Shown: positions 34,990-46,363 of the stretch, piece after piece
Position numbering within the stretch: the stretch's first letter is position 1
Layout of the letters: every line of letters starts with the position of its first letter
Assembly: GCF_015291745.1 (NCBI RefSeq)
Contig: NZ_CP030059.1
Span: forward strand, 248,001 to 312,000
Direction: 5' to 3'
From: Bradyrhizobium sp. CCBAU 53351
Lineage (GTDB): Bacteria; Pseudomonadota; Alphaproteobacteria; Rhizobiales; Xanthobacteraceae
DNA: 64,000 nt
Program-made: the position numbers and the translations under genes
The notes under the pieces: model-generated
The model's database searches: none
The model's input: the letters and a program-made list of their open reading frames with translations, nothing else
What the model was told of the DNA's origin: nothing

Positions 34990-36705
34990 TCATGCCGCGC
35001 GCACCGTGTTGAGGAACTTCTCCACCTCGGTCTTCAACAGGGCACTTTCGCTGGAGAGCGAACGCGCCGATGTCAACACCTGTCCCGACGCCGCGCCGGT
35101 GGCGCTCGCGCCGTGACTGACCTGGGCGATCTTGTCCGCGACTTCCACGGTTCCCTTGGCGGCCTCGCTGACGTTTCGCGCAATCTCGGCCGTGGCCGCA
35201 CCCTGCTCCTCGATCGTCGCAGCAATGGTCGTCGAAATATCGGAGATGCGGGCGATGGTCGCGCCGATCTCCTTGATTGCGCCGACGGAGTCCTCCGTAG
35301 CCGATTGCATGCCGGCGATCTGCGCGCTGATTTCCTCGGTCGCTCGCGCCGTCTGCGCCGCAAGCGCTTTGACCTCGCTCGCCACGACTGCAAAGCCGCG
35401 GCCGGATTCGCCGGCGCGCGCCGCCTCGATCGTTGCGTTCAACGCCAGGAGATTGGTCTGCTCGGCGATCGCCGTAATCAATTTGACGACGTCGCCAATT
35501 CGGCCGGCCGCCTTGAGCAGTTCATTGATCCGGATGTCGGTGCGCTCGGCCTGCTTGACCGCTTCGCCGGCGATGCGGCTGGAATCGTGGACCTGGCGGC
35601 TGATCTCGACGACCGACGTGCTCATTTCTTCGGCGGCCGACGCTACGGCTCCGACATTGGTCGACGCTTCCTCCGAAGCGGCCGCGACCATCCCGGAGAG
35701 CTGCTGAGTCTCTTCCGCGGTTCCCGACAGCGTGCCGGCGGCAGCCTCGAGCTGTTGGGAGGCTGCCGACACGGAGCCGATGATGCTACCCACGGCGGCT
35801 TCGAACACGCCGGCCAGCTTGGTCATCTCCTCCTTACGCTGAGCAGCGGCTGCAGCTTCCAGATTCTTCTGCTCGGCTTCCATCTGCTCGATGCGAATCA
35901 GATTTTCCTTGAAGGTCTGAGCCGCGCGAGCGTTGTCGCCGACTTCATCGCCACGGCGCGTGTAGGGGATCTCGACCGCCTTGTTGCCGCTGGCGAGCTG
36001 GAGGAGCACGTCGCCGATACGCCGGATCGGCCGGGCGATGTTCAACACGGAGAACACTGCGGACCCGATCAACGTGAGAACGACGAATACGCCGACGATC
36101 AATGCGAAATTGGCGACGCGATCCAGTTCGGCGAGCATCTCGCCCTTGCGGCGCGCGGCGAATTCGTTGGCAACGCCAACCAGATCGTCGATACGTTTGC
36201 CGACTTCGAGCGCTGCCGGACGCATAAGCTCGGCGAGAATGCTTGCCCTCGCCGCTTCGGCTGCAGTCCTGGCGCTGCCGGCGGCGCTGATGACGGTCTT
36301 TTGCGCGACGGCCAGTTCAATGCCGCTGGCCAGATACGCATCGACAAATTTCTTGGTCTCACGATAGGCGTCCTGGGTGACCTTCCGGGTCGCCCGCTCC
36401 GTCGCGGCATCGATTTCCGCACCGGCTTCGCTTGCTCGTGCGCGGAGATTCTCCAGGAGCTTGTCGACCTCTCCGGCCGTCGCAGCGGAACCGATCTCGA
36501 GAGCTGCGAGCTGCGCCCGCGCCATCGCGGTCTGCGTCGCCTGGGCATTGCCCTTGTTGAGATAGTTGATCGTGACCAGGCGATTGGATTCAGCAATCGA
36601 CCGGTTCCCGAGCATCTGGTTGGTCAGCATGCCGCAGACCAGCACGATGCTCACGCCCGTCACGATGCCGAGCTTCGTTCCAATGCGAAATCTGAAAGAC
36701 CTCAC
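34990..36705 (-). CDS. Methyl-accepting chemotaxis protein
   Basis: The 571-residue receptor has a first membrane helix near residues 12-32, a helical-bundle sensor domain of about 150 residues, a second membrane helix ([21 protein letters not shown]), HAMP ([26 protein letters not shown]) and a cytoplasmic signalling domain with the hairpin tip [20 protein letters not shown] that contacts CheA and CheW. The start is a GTG at 36705 with GAGGAG six bases upstream. No CheR, CheB or pentapeptide tail is seen in the window. The ligand is not known. It is not adjacent to other chemotaxis genes, as is usual for orphan receptors. Confidence 0.95.
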   Translation of the reverse strand: MRSFRFRIGTKLGIVTGVSIVLVCGMLTNQMLGNRSIAESNRLVTINYLNKGNAQATQTAMARAQLAALEIGSAATAGEVDKLLENLRARASEAGAEIDAATERATRKVTQDAYRETKKFVDAYLASGIELAVAQKTVISAAGSARTAAEAARASILAELMRPAALEVGKRIDDLVGVANEFAARRKGEMLAELDRVANFALIVGVFVVLTLIGSAVFSVLNIARPIRRIGDVLLQLASGNKAVEIPYTRRGDEVGDNARAAQTFKENLIRIEQMEAEQKNLEAAAAAQRKEEMTKLAGVFEAAVGSIIGSVSAASQQLEAAAGTLSGTAEETQQLSGMVAAASEEASTNVGAVASAAEEMSTSVVEISRQVHDSSRIAGEAVKQAERTDIRINELLKAAGRIGDVVKLITAIAEQTNLLALNATIEAARAGESGRGFAVVASEVKALAAQTARATEEISAQIAGMQSATEDSVGAIKEIGATIARISDISTTIAATIEEQGAATAEIARNVSEAAKGTVEVADKIAQVSHGASATGAASGQVLTSARSLSSESALLKTEVEKFLNTVRAA

Positions 36706-36895
36706 CGCAATCTCCTCGCGTTACCCGTAACACGTATTCGCAACCAATGATTGAGATTTGGGTAATATTCGCGGATCTCCAGTAGAACTACGGCTGACGT
36801 AGTGGGGACCGGAACTTTCTTGCAGAGGTTGTTGCCGGTTCTGGCCTGCTGCAGCCCCGCTTGTGAGTTCCCCGACTCAGTCTTAGCGAGAGTTG

Positions 36896-37486
36896 ATGCG
36901 TTTCCCCGATCGTCCCAGTTCCTATCGGCCACAGTTCAGCGGTTCGCCGTTCGGTCGGCACTTCTCCGGATTGTTGCCGTGGATGTTCGTGGTGGGCATC
37001 GTGCTGGCCGTCGTGCTGACGTTCCGCCATGGAACGGACTGGCTTGTTCCGCGGAGCGATGGCGACCGCACCGGGGATGCCGAGATCGTTCTCCGGCAGG
37101 CGGGCCATCCCGATGTCCGCGAGCCCGTAGACGTCGTTCGCACCATCGACGGCGATACGTTTCTGGCGCGTGTTCGTCAGCGCGACGGCCGCGATCTCGT
37201 CGTGCGCGTCCGGCTGCGCGGCATTGATGCGCCCGAGCTGAAGGCGTCCTGCCAGGAGGAGCTGGACAAGGCGGAAGCAGCGGCCCGTGCGTTGCGCGGT
37301 CTGCTTGGCCAGGGCGGTGTGACCATCACCAATCTCGGCCCCGACAAATACGGCCGCGTGCTCGCCGACGTCGCGACCCGGCGGACGGCGAACGTCTCGG
37401 CGGCGCTGCTCGCCGGCGGTTTTGCGCGAAGCTACAATGGCGGACATCGCGACGGCTGGTGCGCACGCGGCTGGCGCTTCTGGTAA
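36896..37486 (+). CDS. Membrane-anchored thermonuclease (SNase-like) family protein
   Basis: The 196-residue protein has a short cytoplasmic N-terminus, one membrane helix near residues 30-46 (LPWMFVVGIVLAVVLTF) and a staphylococcal-nuclease fold. Nuclease motifs RTIDGDTFLARV, VRVRLRGIDAPEL and KYGRVLADV keep the metal Asp, active-site Arg and Glu and the second Arg. It would cut nucleic acid on the periplasmic side of the membrane. A TTG one codon before the ATG at 36896 is in frame. The gene ends in a strong terminator shared with the convergent L,D-transpeptidase gene. Confidence 0.88.
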   Translation: MRFPDRPSSYRPQFSGSPFGRHFSGLLPWMFVVGIVLAVVLTFRHGTDWLVPRSDGDRTGDAEIVLRQAGHPDVREPVDVVRTIDGDTFLARVRQRDGRDLVVRVRLRGIDAPELKASCQEELDKAEAAARALRGLLGQGGVTITNLGPDKYGRVLADVATRRTANVSAALLAGGFARSYNGGHRDGWCARGWRFW

Positions 37487-37487
37487 C

Positions 37488-37518
37488 AAAAAGGCCGCGT
37501 CCGGAGACGCGGCCCTTT
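37488..37518. terminator. Bidirectional intrinsic terminator
   Basis: GGCCGCGTC (37493-37501), a CGGA loop and GACGCGGCC (37506-37514), flanked by AAAAA on the left and CTTT on the right. It lies between the convergent nuclease and L,D-transpeptidase genes. Confidence 0.85.
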
Positions 37519-37540
37519 GCTGTCGCGGCTGATCGCGGGA

Positions 37541-38056
37541 TCAGCGCGTCACGATCACCGTCGTGCCGACGGAGACGCGGCCGTAGAGATCGGTGATGTC
37601 GTCGTTGAGCATGCGGATGCAGCCATAGGACACGAAGCCGCCGATCGAACCCGGCACGTTGGTGCCATGGATGGCATATTCGCCGCCGGCGAGAGTCATC
37701 GCCGCGACGCCCATCGGGTTGCGCGGCGAGCCGCCCGGAATCATGTCGGGAATGTTGGGCTTGTCACGCTTGACCTCGGCCGGCGGTGCCCAGGCCGGGT
37801 TGCGATACTTCCCGTCGATCTTCGTCGTACCGGCCCACTGCTTGCCGGCCTTGCCAACGCCGACCGGATAACGCACGGCTTGGCCGTTACCGACGATGAG
37901 ATAGAGCCGTCGCTCGCTGGTTTTGACCACAATGGTGCCGGGCGAATAGTCAGCCAGATGCGTCCCGACCATTTCCGGCCGCGCCTCTGCTGCATTCGAC
38001 ATCAAGACGCCAGCCCCGATGGTGGCGGCCATCGCCACCGCAATCCTCATCGACAT
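37541..38056 (-). CDS. L,D-transpeptidase (YkuD domain)
   Basis: The 171-residue precursor has a signal peptide (MRIAVAMAATIGAGVLMSNAAEA) and a YkuD catalytic domain. The substrate strand SERRLYLIVGNGQAVRYPVGVG starts the domain, and IHGTNVPGSIGGFVSYGCIRM holds the conserved His and the nucleophilic Cys of the SYGCIR motif. It would cross-link peptidoglycan 3-3 or attach proteins to the wall in the periplasm. GGGGGAG stands about six bases before the ATG at 38056; an ATG two codons later is an alternative. It is convergent with the nuclease gene. Confidence 0.92.
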   Translation of the reverse strand: MSMRIAVAMAATIGAGVLMSNAAEARPEMVGTHLADYSPGTIVVKTSERRLYLIVGNGQAVRYPVGVGKAGKQWAGTTKIDGKYRNPAWAPPAEVKRDKPNIPDMIPGGSPRNPMGVAAMTLAGGEYAIHGTNVPGSIGGFVSYGCIRMLNDDITDLYGRVSVGTTVIVTR

Positions 38057-38501
38057 CGATCTCCCCCTTGCCCCAAAACGGATCGTCCAGAATGACGCAG
38101 AACCCGGCAATCGCCGCCGCGCCAAGTCCTTGTGAGGGACATTCTTAACCGCGCCCGTTAACCGGATGGTTTCCACGCGCGGCCTCCGAAGGCCGGTCAG
38201 CAGGGGGAACAAAGGAAATGTTCGAAATAAAGTAAATGACCTGAAAACAACACTCGGCGGGAAAGATGCGGGCGCCGTGCGGCGCGCGCTGACAAGCGCG
38301 TGAGGATGTGAACGGCTGTTGTTTTGGGGAGCGCGTTGGAGGGTGATGCACTCTCGTGTCCCGGACGCGCTGCAGCGCCAAGGCGCATGCTGCGCGGAGC
38401 CAGGACCCAGCAGGCCGCACGTTCCCTCGTCAGATGGGCCCCGGCTCAGCAGCGCACCGCCAAAGAGGCGCTGCGCTGCGTCCGGGGCACGAGAGCCTGC
38501 C
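38057..38501. other. Intergenic stretch between the L,D-transpeptidase and acs genes
   Basis: No gene is visible in these 445 bases. It holds the upstream region of the L,D-transpeptidase gene, an A+T-rich spot near 38222-38250, and a 145-base inverted repeat described separately. The acs stop codon lies at its right edge. Confidence 0.5.
38351..38495. repeat. Inverted-repeat element with CTCTCGTG...CACGAGAG ends
   Basis: Arms of 28 bases (38351-38378 and 38468-38495), opening CTCTCGTGTCCCGGACGCGC, are reverse complements with about four mismatches and enclose some 89 bases. The form is that of a non-coding dispersed element found after genes in these genomes; here it lies just past the acs stop codon. 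Confidence 0.7.
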
Positions 38502-40448
<1,947 letters not shown>

Positions 40449-40849
40449 GCTTTCCCTCCACATACGGCAGGCCGAACGCTAGCGACTGGCGAGCCGACTT
40501 GATCATTGACTGATTATGCGTCGGGCTAACCGGGCCCGACAAGGAGCACAAGCTGGACCTTCGGCGGGCCGCCGACCATGCGGAGGATCAAGGCCACCTG
40601 CTGCGATTGTCGCAGATCTGAAACAGGCCCGTGGGCGGCTTTCACTGAGTTTACTCAGACCATGGAGCAAGCCTGCGCAGAGCCTCCATGCATTCCGGGA
40701 GGTATTTAGAAACCGCCTGTCACTGATTCGGGACTCGCAATACGGTTCGGAACACCCTAAATGGCCAACCCGGGTCCGAAGAGACCCCTTGGAACAAAAA
40801 TCAGAACAGCGGCATTGACCGGTAACAGACAGGGCTAAGGCATAAGACT
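40449..40849. other. Intergenic stretch between acs and topoisomerase IB
   Basis: No gene is seen in these 401 bases. It must hold the divergent promoters of acs and the topoisomerase gene. A hairpin GTCGGGC / GCCCGAC lies at 40520-40540, and TTGACC at about 40815 is a possible -35 element for the rightward gene without a good -10. Confidence 0.45.
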
Positions 40850-42016
40850 ATGATGGATCAGCAGAATCTCGGGACGATACGGCCCGCTTCGGCCGATCCT
40901 GCTGCCATTGCGCTGGCCAAAGCCCTCGGACAGTGGCCGAAACCGACCGGTTTCAGGCGTCCCAGCCCCAAAAAGACCTACGACACCGCGCCCGCGACGG
41001 TCGAGGCGCTCGCCAAGGAGCTTGGCCTGCGGCTCGGCGACCAGAATGAGCTGACCATCCGCCGCATCAAGCGCGGCAAGGGCTATTCCTTCGTCCGTCC
41101 CAACGGCGCGCACATCCGCGACGCCCGCACCATCCGCCGGCTGCATTCCATGGCGGTGCCGCCGGCCTATCGCGAGGTGCGCTACTCGGCCGATCCGAGC
41201 TCGCATCTTCAGGCCGTGGGCCGGGATGCGGCGGGCCGGCTGCAATATCGCTATCACGCCGATTGGGAGAAGGTCCGCGAGCATCGCAAGGCGCATCGCC
41301 TGGAGAAGCTCGTCGGCGCGCTGCCAAAGATCCGGCGCAAGGTTTCGGCGTTCCTGTCGGGCGACGAGCCGACGCGTGAATTCGCGCTCTCGGCCGTGAT
41401 CGAGCTGATCGCGCGCACCGCGATCCGCCCCGGCAACGAATCCTACGCCCGCCTCAACGGCACGCGCGGCGCGACCACGCTCTTGAAGTCCAACGTCACG
41501 CTGGAAGACGATTGCTTCGTGCTGACCTTCAAGGCCAAGGGCGGCAAGGCGGTACGCAAGGAGTGCGACGCGGCCAAGCTCGTGCGCGCCATCGGTATTC
41601 TGCAGGGCGTCCCCGGCAAGCGCATGTTCCAGTATCGCGATGCCTACGGCATCGTGCGCGCTGTCAGCACCACGCAGGTGAATGCGTTCCTGCGCGAGAT
41701 CGCCGGCATCAAGATCTCGCTGAAGGATTTTCGTACGCTGATGGCCTCGGCCGTCGTCGTGGAATCGCTGTCGCGGATCACGCCGGCGACCAGCCAGCGC
41801 GGCCGCAAGAAGCAGGTGCTCGACGCGATCCGCGCCGCCGCCGACAAGCTCTCGAACACGCCGGCGATCTGCCGCAAGAGCTATGTCCACGACACCATCG
41901 TCACCGCCTTCGAGGACGGAATCCTCGAACGTTTTGCGGCGACCATGAAGGGCCAGCGCTCGCAGGCAAGGCGCGAGCAACTGCTGGCGCAGGTCGTCGC
42001 GACCGCGGCGGTGTAA
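40850..42016 (+). CDS. DNA topoisomerase IB, poxvirus/bacterial type
   Basis: The 388-residue protein is a short type IB topoisomerase that relaxes supercoils by a 3'-phosphotyrosine link. The N-terminal domain has GKGYSFVRPNGAHIRD and the catalytic domain GRLQYRYHADWEKVREHRK, IELIARTAIRPGNESYAR, LTFKAKGGKAVRKE and KISLKDFRTLMASAV. The attacking Tyr is in CRKSYVHDTIV at residue 345, and the catalytic Arg and Lys residues appear to be kept. AGGGCTAAGG precedes the ATG at 40850, with another ATG one codon on. Such enzymes are common in Rhizobiales and are not essential where known. Confidence 0.93.
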   Translation: MMDQQNLGTIRPASADPAAIALAKALGQWPKPTGFRRPSPKKTYDTAPATVEALAKELGLRLGDQNELTIRRIKRGKGYSFVRPNGAHIRDARTIRRLHSMAVPPAYREVRYSADPSSHLQAVGRDAAGRLQYRYHADWEKVREHRKAHRLEKLVGALPKIRRKVSAFLSGDEPTREFALSAVIELIARTAIRPGNESYARLNGTRGATTLLKSNVTLEDDCFVLTFKAKGGKAVRKECDAAKLVRAIGILQGVPGKRMFQYRDAYGIVRAVSTTQVNAFLREIAGIKISLKDFRTLMASAVVVESLSRITPATSQRGRKKQVLDAIRAAADKLSNTPAICRKSYVHDTIVTAFEDGILERFAATMKGQRSQARREQLLAQVVATAAV

Positions 42017-42119
42017 CGGGCCAAGGCAGCGCCGGAGGATGGGCAAAGGCGCTTAGCGCCGTGCCCACCTCTCCAACCGCAGGATGGTGGGCGCGCGACG
42101 CTCTGCCGACCCCACAGAG

Positions 42120-42575
42120 CTACGGCTTGGTCGAGACGCCGTTATCGGGACCAGCATCGCCGCCCGCGGCTGCGATCGTCAGCCGACCCAGATAATGCCC
42201 CCACCCCGTCGCGTGCGCCGCGGCCTGCGCTTCGCTCGGCAGGCCGCTATGGGTCATGCGCAGCAGCGTGCCGCCATCGCGTTCGATCAGGTCGATCTCG
42301 ATCAGGCTGGAGCCCGGCGGCACTTCCTGGCCGCCCTCCCAGCCGAACGTGTAGGCCAGACGGTGCACCGGCACGACCTCGCGGAAAGCACCGCGGGCGA
42401 CGCCGCCGCGCGGGCCGACGCCCCTCAGCAGATAGAGCCCGCCGGGATGCGGCTCCGTGGTCGCGTCGGATCCCATCCAGCTCAAGATCTTTTCGGGGTC
42501 GGTCAGGTAAGCGAAAACGGTCGCGCGTGGCGCTGCGATATGGGTCTCGCGTCGCACGATGAACGGTTCAGTCAT
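42120..42575 (-). CDS. SRPBCC / AHSA1-family protein
   Basis: The 151-residue protein is a START-like beta-grasp fold of the AHSA1 (Hsp90 ATPase activator homologue) group: the N-terminal IVRRETHIAAPRATVFAYLTDPEKILSWMG and the strand PHPGGLYLLRG with the later TFGWE are characteristic. Bacterial members often follow an ArsR gene and are assumed to bind lipid-like ligands; none is seen here. It is convergent with the topoisomerase gene and divergent from the cyclase gene, with about 100 bases between starts. No substrate can be named. Confidence 0.88.
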   Translation of the reverse strand: MTEPFIVRRETHIAAPRATVFAYLTDPEKILSWMGSDATTEPHPGGLYLLRGVGPRGGVARGAFREVVPVHRLAYTFGWEGGQEVPPGSSLIEIDLIERDGGTLLRMTHSGLPSEAQAAAHATGWGHYLGRLTIAAAGGDAGPDNGVSTKP

Positions 42576-42676
42576 GGGCCATCATCCCTTCGCTGACATC
42601 ACGACATGGCGGCGCCCGGGCGGCCCGTCAAGGATTGCCCGTGACAAACCCGGCCCGCCTTCGTCATGATCGGACC

Positions 42677-43750
42677 ATGCAGCTCTCGCCGACGCTCGCC
42701 TGGCTTGTCGATGTCGCCTCGGACAGTGCCGGGGCCGACCGCCTGCTCGCGGAACTCGGCGCTCATCTGATGGCCGACGGCGTGCCGCTCGCGGCGGGCG
42801 CCCTGACGCTGGAAGTGCCGCATCCGCTGATCGCGAAGCGAACTTGGCTGTGGCGTGCCGACAGCGGCCAGGTGATCGAAGCGCTCGGCTTCGCGCCGGG
42901 CGGGCTCGCACCGGATCCGCCGAACGATGCCGGTCGCCGCTGGTTACGCGACATCGCGCGCGGCGAGGTGCACGAAGACGCCGTCGGACGGCCCGACGGC
43001 CCGCTGCTCGGCTGGATCGGGCCGCGGCCGTTCACCGCAGATGAAATCGGGCAATTGCGTCAGGCCGCGCGTTTTGCTGCAACGCCCCTCGCCGTGCTCG
43101 CCGCGCGCGCCACGTTGCGGGCGACGCTGGATGCCTATCTCGGCAAGCGCAGCGCCGAGCGGGTGCTGGCGGCACCCCTGCGGCGCGATCTCGGCGAGAC
43201 CATTCAGGCCGCGCTGCTCTATGCGGATTTGCGCAATTTCACGACGTTGTCGGACACCTCACCGCCTGGAGAGGTCATTGCCGCGCTCGACGCCTGGTTC
43301 GATCGCATCGCCGGCGCCGTTCACGCTTTCGGCGGCGAGGTGCTGAAATTCATCGGCGACGGCGTGCTGGCGATCTTTCCTGTGGTCGAGGCGTCGCCGC
43401 GACGGGCCTGCGAGGCCGCTTTGCGTGCGGCAGGTGCCGCCGAGGCCGGGATGGCCTATCTCAACGCCGAGCGCGGCGCCAAGGGCCTGCCGCCGCTGGC
43501 ATTCGGTGCCGCGCTGCATCTCGGTGAGATGCTCTGGGGCAATATCGGCGCGGCCAATCGGCTCGATTTCACCGCGATCGGTCCCGCCGTCAATCTTGCC
43601 AGCCGCCTCGAGGGATTGTGCAAGGCGTTGGGAAGAACCGTGCTGGTATCGGGCGCGCTCGCCGCCGAGACGGACATGCCGCTGGTCGCGCTCGGATCGC
43701 ATTCGCTGCGCGGCATCGCCGCGCCGTGCGAGGTGTTCGCTTTGCCGTGA
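42677..43750 (+). CDS. Class III adenylate/guanylate cyclase
   Basis: The 357-residue protein has an N-terminal sensor-like region of about 165 residues without a clear name and a C-terminal class III cyclase domain. The metal-binding Asp residues are in LLYADLRNFTTL and KFIGDGVLAIF, and the transition-state Asn and Arg in VNLASRLEG; Lys before IGDG and Asp in LDFTAIG fit ATP as substrate. It should make cAMP in the cytoplasm. Start at 42677 is an ATG; an in-frame TTG upstream is not supported. No cAMP receptor gene is in the window, though Crp-type sites occur at 53.9 kb. Confidence 0.9.
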   Translation: MQLSPTLAWLVDVASDSAGADRLLAELGAHLMADGVPLAAGALTLEVPHPLIAKRTWLWRADSGQVIEALGFAPGGLAPDPPNDAGRRWLRDIARGEVHEDAVGRPDGPLLGWIGPRPFTADEIGQLRQAARFAATPLAVLAARATLRATLDAYLGKRSAERVLAAPLRRDLGETIQAALLYADLRNFTTLSDTSPPGEVIAALDAWFDRIAGAVHAFGGEVLKFIGDGVLAIFPVVEASPRRACEAALRAAGAAEAGMAYLNAERGAKGLPPLAFGAALHLGEMLWGNIGAANRLDFTAIGPAVNLASRLEGLCKALGRTVLVSGALAAETDMPLVALGSHSLRGIAAPCEVFALP

Positions 43751-43759
43751 GGTGAGAGA

Positions 43760-44173
43760 CTACATCCCGCCCATCTTGCAGACGAGCTTCCACTCCTCCG
43801 CCGTCACCGGCTGCACCGAGAGGCGCGAATACTTCACCAGCGCCATGTCGGCGAGCTTCTTGTCGGCCTTGATCGCGGCCATCGTCACCGGAGTCTTCAA
43901 GGGCTTGTCGGCCTTGATGTCGACGCAGACGAATTTTTCGGTCTTGTCGGTCGGATCCGGATAGGCTTCCTTGATGATCTCCGCGATGCCGACGATCTCC
44001 TTGCCTTCGTTGGAATGATAGAAGAACGCCTTGTCGCCCTTCTTCATGGCGACGAGGTGCTGGCGCGCGGTGTAGTTGCGCACGCCGGTCCAGGCCTCGC
44101 CCTTGGCGCCCTTCGCCACCTGCTGGTCCCAGGACCACACCGACGGTTCGGATTTCACCAGCCAGTACGCCAT
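43760..44173 (-). CDS. EVE-domain protein
   Basis: The 137-residue protein is one EVE (YTH-related PUA-like) domain: MAYWLVKSEPSVWSWDQQV, WTGVRNYTARQHLVAMKKGDKAFFYHSNEGKEIVGIAEI and PVTMAAIKADKKL are the family blocks. EVE proteins have an aromatic cage thought to bind modified bases in DNA or RNA. In alphaproteobacteria the gene is often near tsaD and gpsA, as here, which hints at a link to tRNA modification. The ATG is two bases after the gpsA stop, so it is the third gene of a tsaD-gpsA-EVE operon. Confidence 0.9.
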   Translation of the reverse strand: MAYWLVKSEPSVWSWDQQVAKGAKGEAWTGVRNYTARQHLVAMKKGDKAFFYHSNEGKEIVGIAEIIKEAYPDPTDKTEKFVCVDIKADKPLKTPVTMAAIKADKKLADMALVKYSRLSVQPVTAEEWKLVCKMGGM

Positions 44174-44175
44174 AT

Positions 44176-45156
44176 CTATTCCTCTGACTTGAAGGGGCGC
44201 GTCAGCAGCCCCGAGATCGCGGCGTCGATCGTGCTCCGGCCGCTCAGGATCGACGCGACCGCTTCTGATACCGGCATCTCGATGTTTTGCGAAGCTGCGA
44301 GTTCGACCAGCACCGGCGCAGTGAATTCGCCCTCGGCAAGCTTGCCGGCGGGCGGCTGCTCGCCGCGGCCGAGTGCGAGTCCGAGGGCGAAGTTGCGTGA
44401 TTGCGGGCTCGAGCAGGTCAGAATGAGATCACCGAGGCCGGACAGGCCCGTCAGCGTCTCGCCGCGCGCGCCGAGCGCGCGACCGAGACGCGTCAGCTCG
44501 GCAAAGCCACGCGTCGTCAGCGCGGCCTGGGCGGAGGCGCCGAGCTTGCGCCCGACCGCGATCCCGACCGCAATCGCCAGCACGTTCTTGGCAGCGCCGC
44601 CGATCTCGACGCCGCGAATGTCGGTGGAGTGGTAAGGACGGAATGTCGGCGAGCCCAACGCTTGCACGAGCGCGCTCGCCAACGTCTCGTCGCCTGCCGC
44701 CAACGTCACCGCCGTCGGCAGACCGCGCGCGACGTCGTCGGCAAAGCTCGGGCCCGACAGGATAGCCGGCAGCGCGCTCGGCGCGGCTTCCGCGATCACG
44801 TCGGTCATGAATTTGTGGGTGCCGTGCTCGATGCCCTTGGCGCAGGCAATGACCGGTGCCGGTCGTACCAGATGCGACGCCAGCATGTTGACGGCGCCGC
44901 GGACATGCTGCGCCGGCGCTGCGATCAGCAGCATGTCCGCGCGCGACGCCTCGGCGAGATCGCTCGTGACAATGATCTCGGGCGGGATTCGGACGCCGGG
45001 CAGCCGCGGGTTGTCGCGCGTCGAGGCGATCCGCGCGGCATGTTCGGCATTACGTGCCCACAGCGTCACGGCGCGCCCCGCCCGCGCGGCCACGGTCGCC
45101 AGCGCCGTGCCCCAGGCACCCGCGCCGATCACCGCGACGGATTTGAACGCAGACAT
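44176..45156 (-). CDS. gpsA: NAD(P)-dependent glycerol-3-phosphate dehydrogenase
   Basis: The 326-residue enzyme makes sn-glycerol-3-phosphate from dihydroxyacetone phosphate for phospholipid synthesis. The NAD loop [19 protein letters not shown], the substrate and catalytic segments [37 protein letters not shown], the Lys of [17 protein letters not shown], and the C-terminal [21 protein letters not shown] are all in place. The ATG at 45156 is one base after the tsaD stop, so translation is coupled. It sits between tsaD and the EVE gene, an order common in Rhizobiales. Confidence 0.96.
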   Translation of the reverse strand: MSAFKSVAVIGAGAWGTALATVAARAGRAVTLWARNAEHAARIASTRDNPRLPGVRIPPEIIVTSDLAEASRADMLLIAAPAQHVRGAVNMLASHLVRPAPVIACAKGIEHGTHKFMTDVIAEAAPSALPAILSGPSFADDVARGLPTAVTLAAGDETLASALVQALGSPTFRPYHSTDIRGVEIGGAAKNVLAIAVGIAVGRKLGASAQAALTTRGFAELTRLGRALGARGETLTGLSGLGDLILTCSSPQSRNFALGLALGRGEQPPAGKLAEGEFTAPVLVELAASQNIEMPVSEAVASILSGRSTIDAAISGLLTRPFKSEE

Positions 45157-45157
45157 T

Positions 45158-46231
45158 TTAATATCCCGCCCGCGTCTTGCCGTAGCCTGCCGGCGCCGTT
45201 GCGTTGGCATCGAGCAGCCAGCGCGCCCGCGGTTGTGCATCCATCGTGTCGGTCATGCCGAGCGCGAGGCGCTCGGCGCCAGCCCAGGCGATCATCGCGC
45301 CGTTGTCGGTGCAGAGCTCGGGCGGCGGCATGATCAATTGTGTCCCGGCCTGCTTTGCGACGTCGTCGAGGGCGCCGCGGATCGCCTGATTGGCGGCGAC
45401 GCCGCCGGCGGCGACGAGGGCGCGGGGCGCGCCGAACCGCTCGCGGAAGAGTTTTAGGCCGACACTCAACCGGTCCGCCGTCGATTCGAGCACGGCAGCC
45501 TGGAAGCTCGCGCAGAGATCGCTGATGTCCTGCGGTGTGATCTCGGCGAGCCGGCTCGCCTCGGTGCGCACCGCCGTCTTCAATCCCGACAGCGAGAAAT
45601 TGGCGTCGGGTCTGCCCTGCATCGGACGCGGAAGAGCGAAGCGAGCGGCGTCGCCGCTTGCGGCCGCGCGCTCGACCTGCGGCCCGCCGGGATAAGGCAG
45701 GCCCAGCATCTTCGCGACCTTGTCGAAGGCCTCGCCGATCGCGTCGTCGACGGTGGTGCCGAGCCGCACATATTGTCCGACGCCGGTGACCGCGACGATC
45801 TGGGTGTGGCCGCCGGAGGCGAGAAACAGGCAATAGGGAAATTCGATTGCATCGGTGAGGCGCGGCGTCAGCGCATGCGCCTCCAGATGGTTCACTGCGA
45901 CCAGCGGCGTGTCGTGCACCATCGCGATCGCCTTCGCGGTGGTGAGTCCGACGATGACGCCGCCGATCAGGCCCGGCCCCGCGGCGGCCGCGACACCGCC
46001 GAGCTGGCTGAAGCCGATTCCGGCCTCGCGCATGGCGCGATCGACGATACCGTCGAGCAGGTCGACATGGGCACGGGCGGCGATCTCCGGCACCACGCCG
46101 CCGAAGCGGGCGTGCTCCTCGATCTGCGACCGCACGATATTGGACAGGATCTTGCCGCTGCCGTCGGACGCGCGCTCGATCACGGCCGCGGCGGTCTCGT
46201 CGCAGGTGGTTTCGATGCCGAGTACCAGCAT
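45158..46231 (-). CDS. tsaD: tRNA N6-adenosine threonylcarbamoyltransferase TsaD
   Basis: The 357-residue protein transfers threonylcarbamoyl to A37 of ANN-reading tRNAs together with TsaB, TsaE and a TsaC product. The ASKHA-fold motifs are clear: [15 protein letters not shown] at the N-terminus, [13 protein letters not shown] with the metal His pair, [17 protein letters not shown] and [19 protein letters not shown] chose the ATG at 46231; a TTG at 46249 with AAGGG upstream adds six residues. It is divergent from hemD and starts the tsaD-gpsA-EVE operon. Confidence 0.96.
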   Translation of the reverse strand: MLVLGIETTCDETAAAVIERASDGSGKILSNIVRSQIEEHARFGGVVPEIAARAHVDLLDGIVDRAMREAGIGFSQLGGVAAAAGPGLIGGVIVGLTTAKAIAMVHDTPLVAVNHLEAHALTPRLTDAIEFPYCLFLASGGHTQIVAVTGVGQYVRLGTTVDDAIGEAFDKVAKMLGLPYPGGPQVERAAASGDAARFALPRPMQGRPDANFSLSGLKTAVRTEASRLAEITPQDISDLCASFQAAVLESTADRLSVGLKLFRERFGAPRALVAAGGVAANQAIRGALDDVAKQAGTQLIMPPPELCTDNGAMIAWAGAERLALGMTDTMDAQPRARWLLDANATAPAGYGKTRAGY

Positions 46232-46363
46232 TGGCGAATTGTTATCCAATTTGCGCCCTTGCGCTCATCCGTAAAGCAGAGTTCTGGTACGTCCGGTAGC
46301 ATTCCGGGGCCGGATAGCGCAATCGGTCATGCGTCACCGCCAATTGGTTCGGGAACACCAGCG

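Noticed and set aside
34951..36750. A 599-codon open frame opposite the chemotaxis receptor
   Set aside because: Composition (Arg, Gly, Asp, Leu rich) is that of a mirror frame; the minus-strand receptor has complete HAMP and signalling motifs.
45773..46363. Upstream extension of hemD across the tsaD gene
   Set aside because: The extra 197 codons are antisense to tsaD and unlike any uroporphyrinogen-III synthase; the ATG at 46364 gives the normal length.
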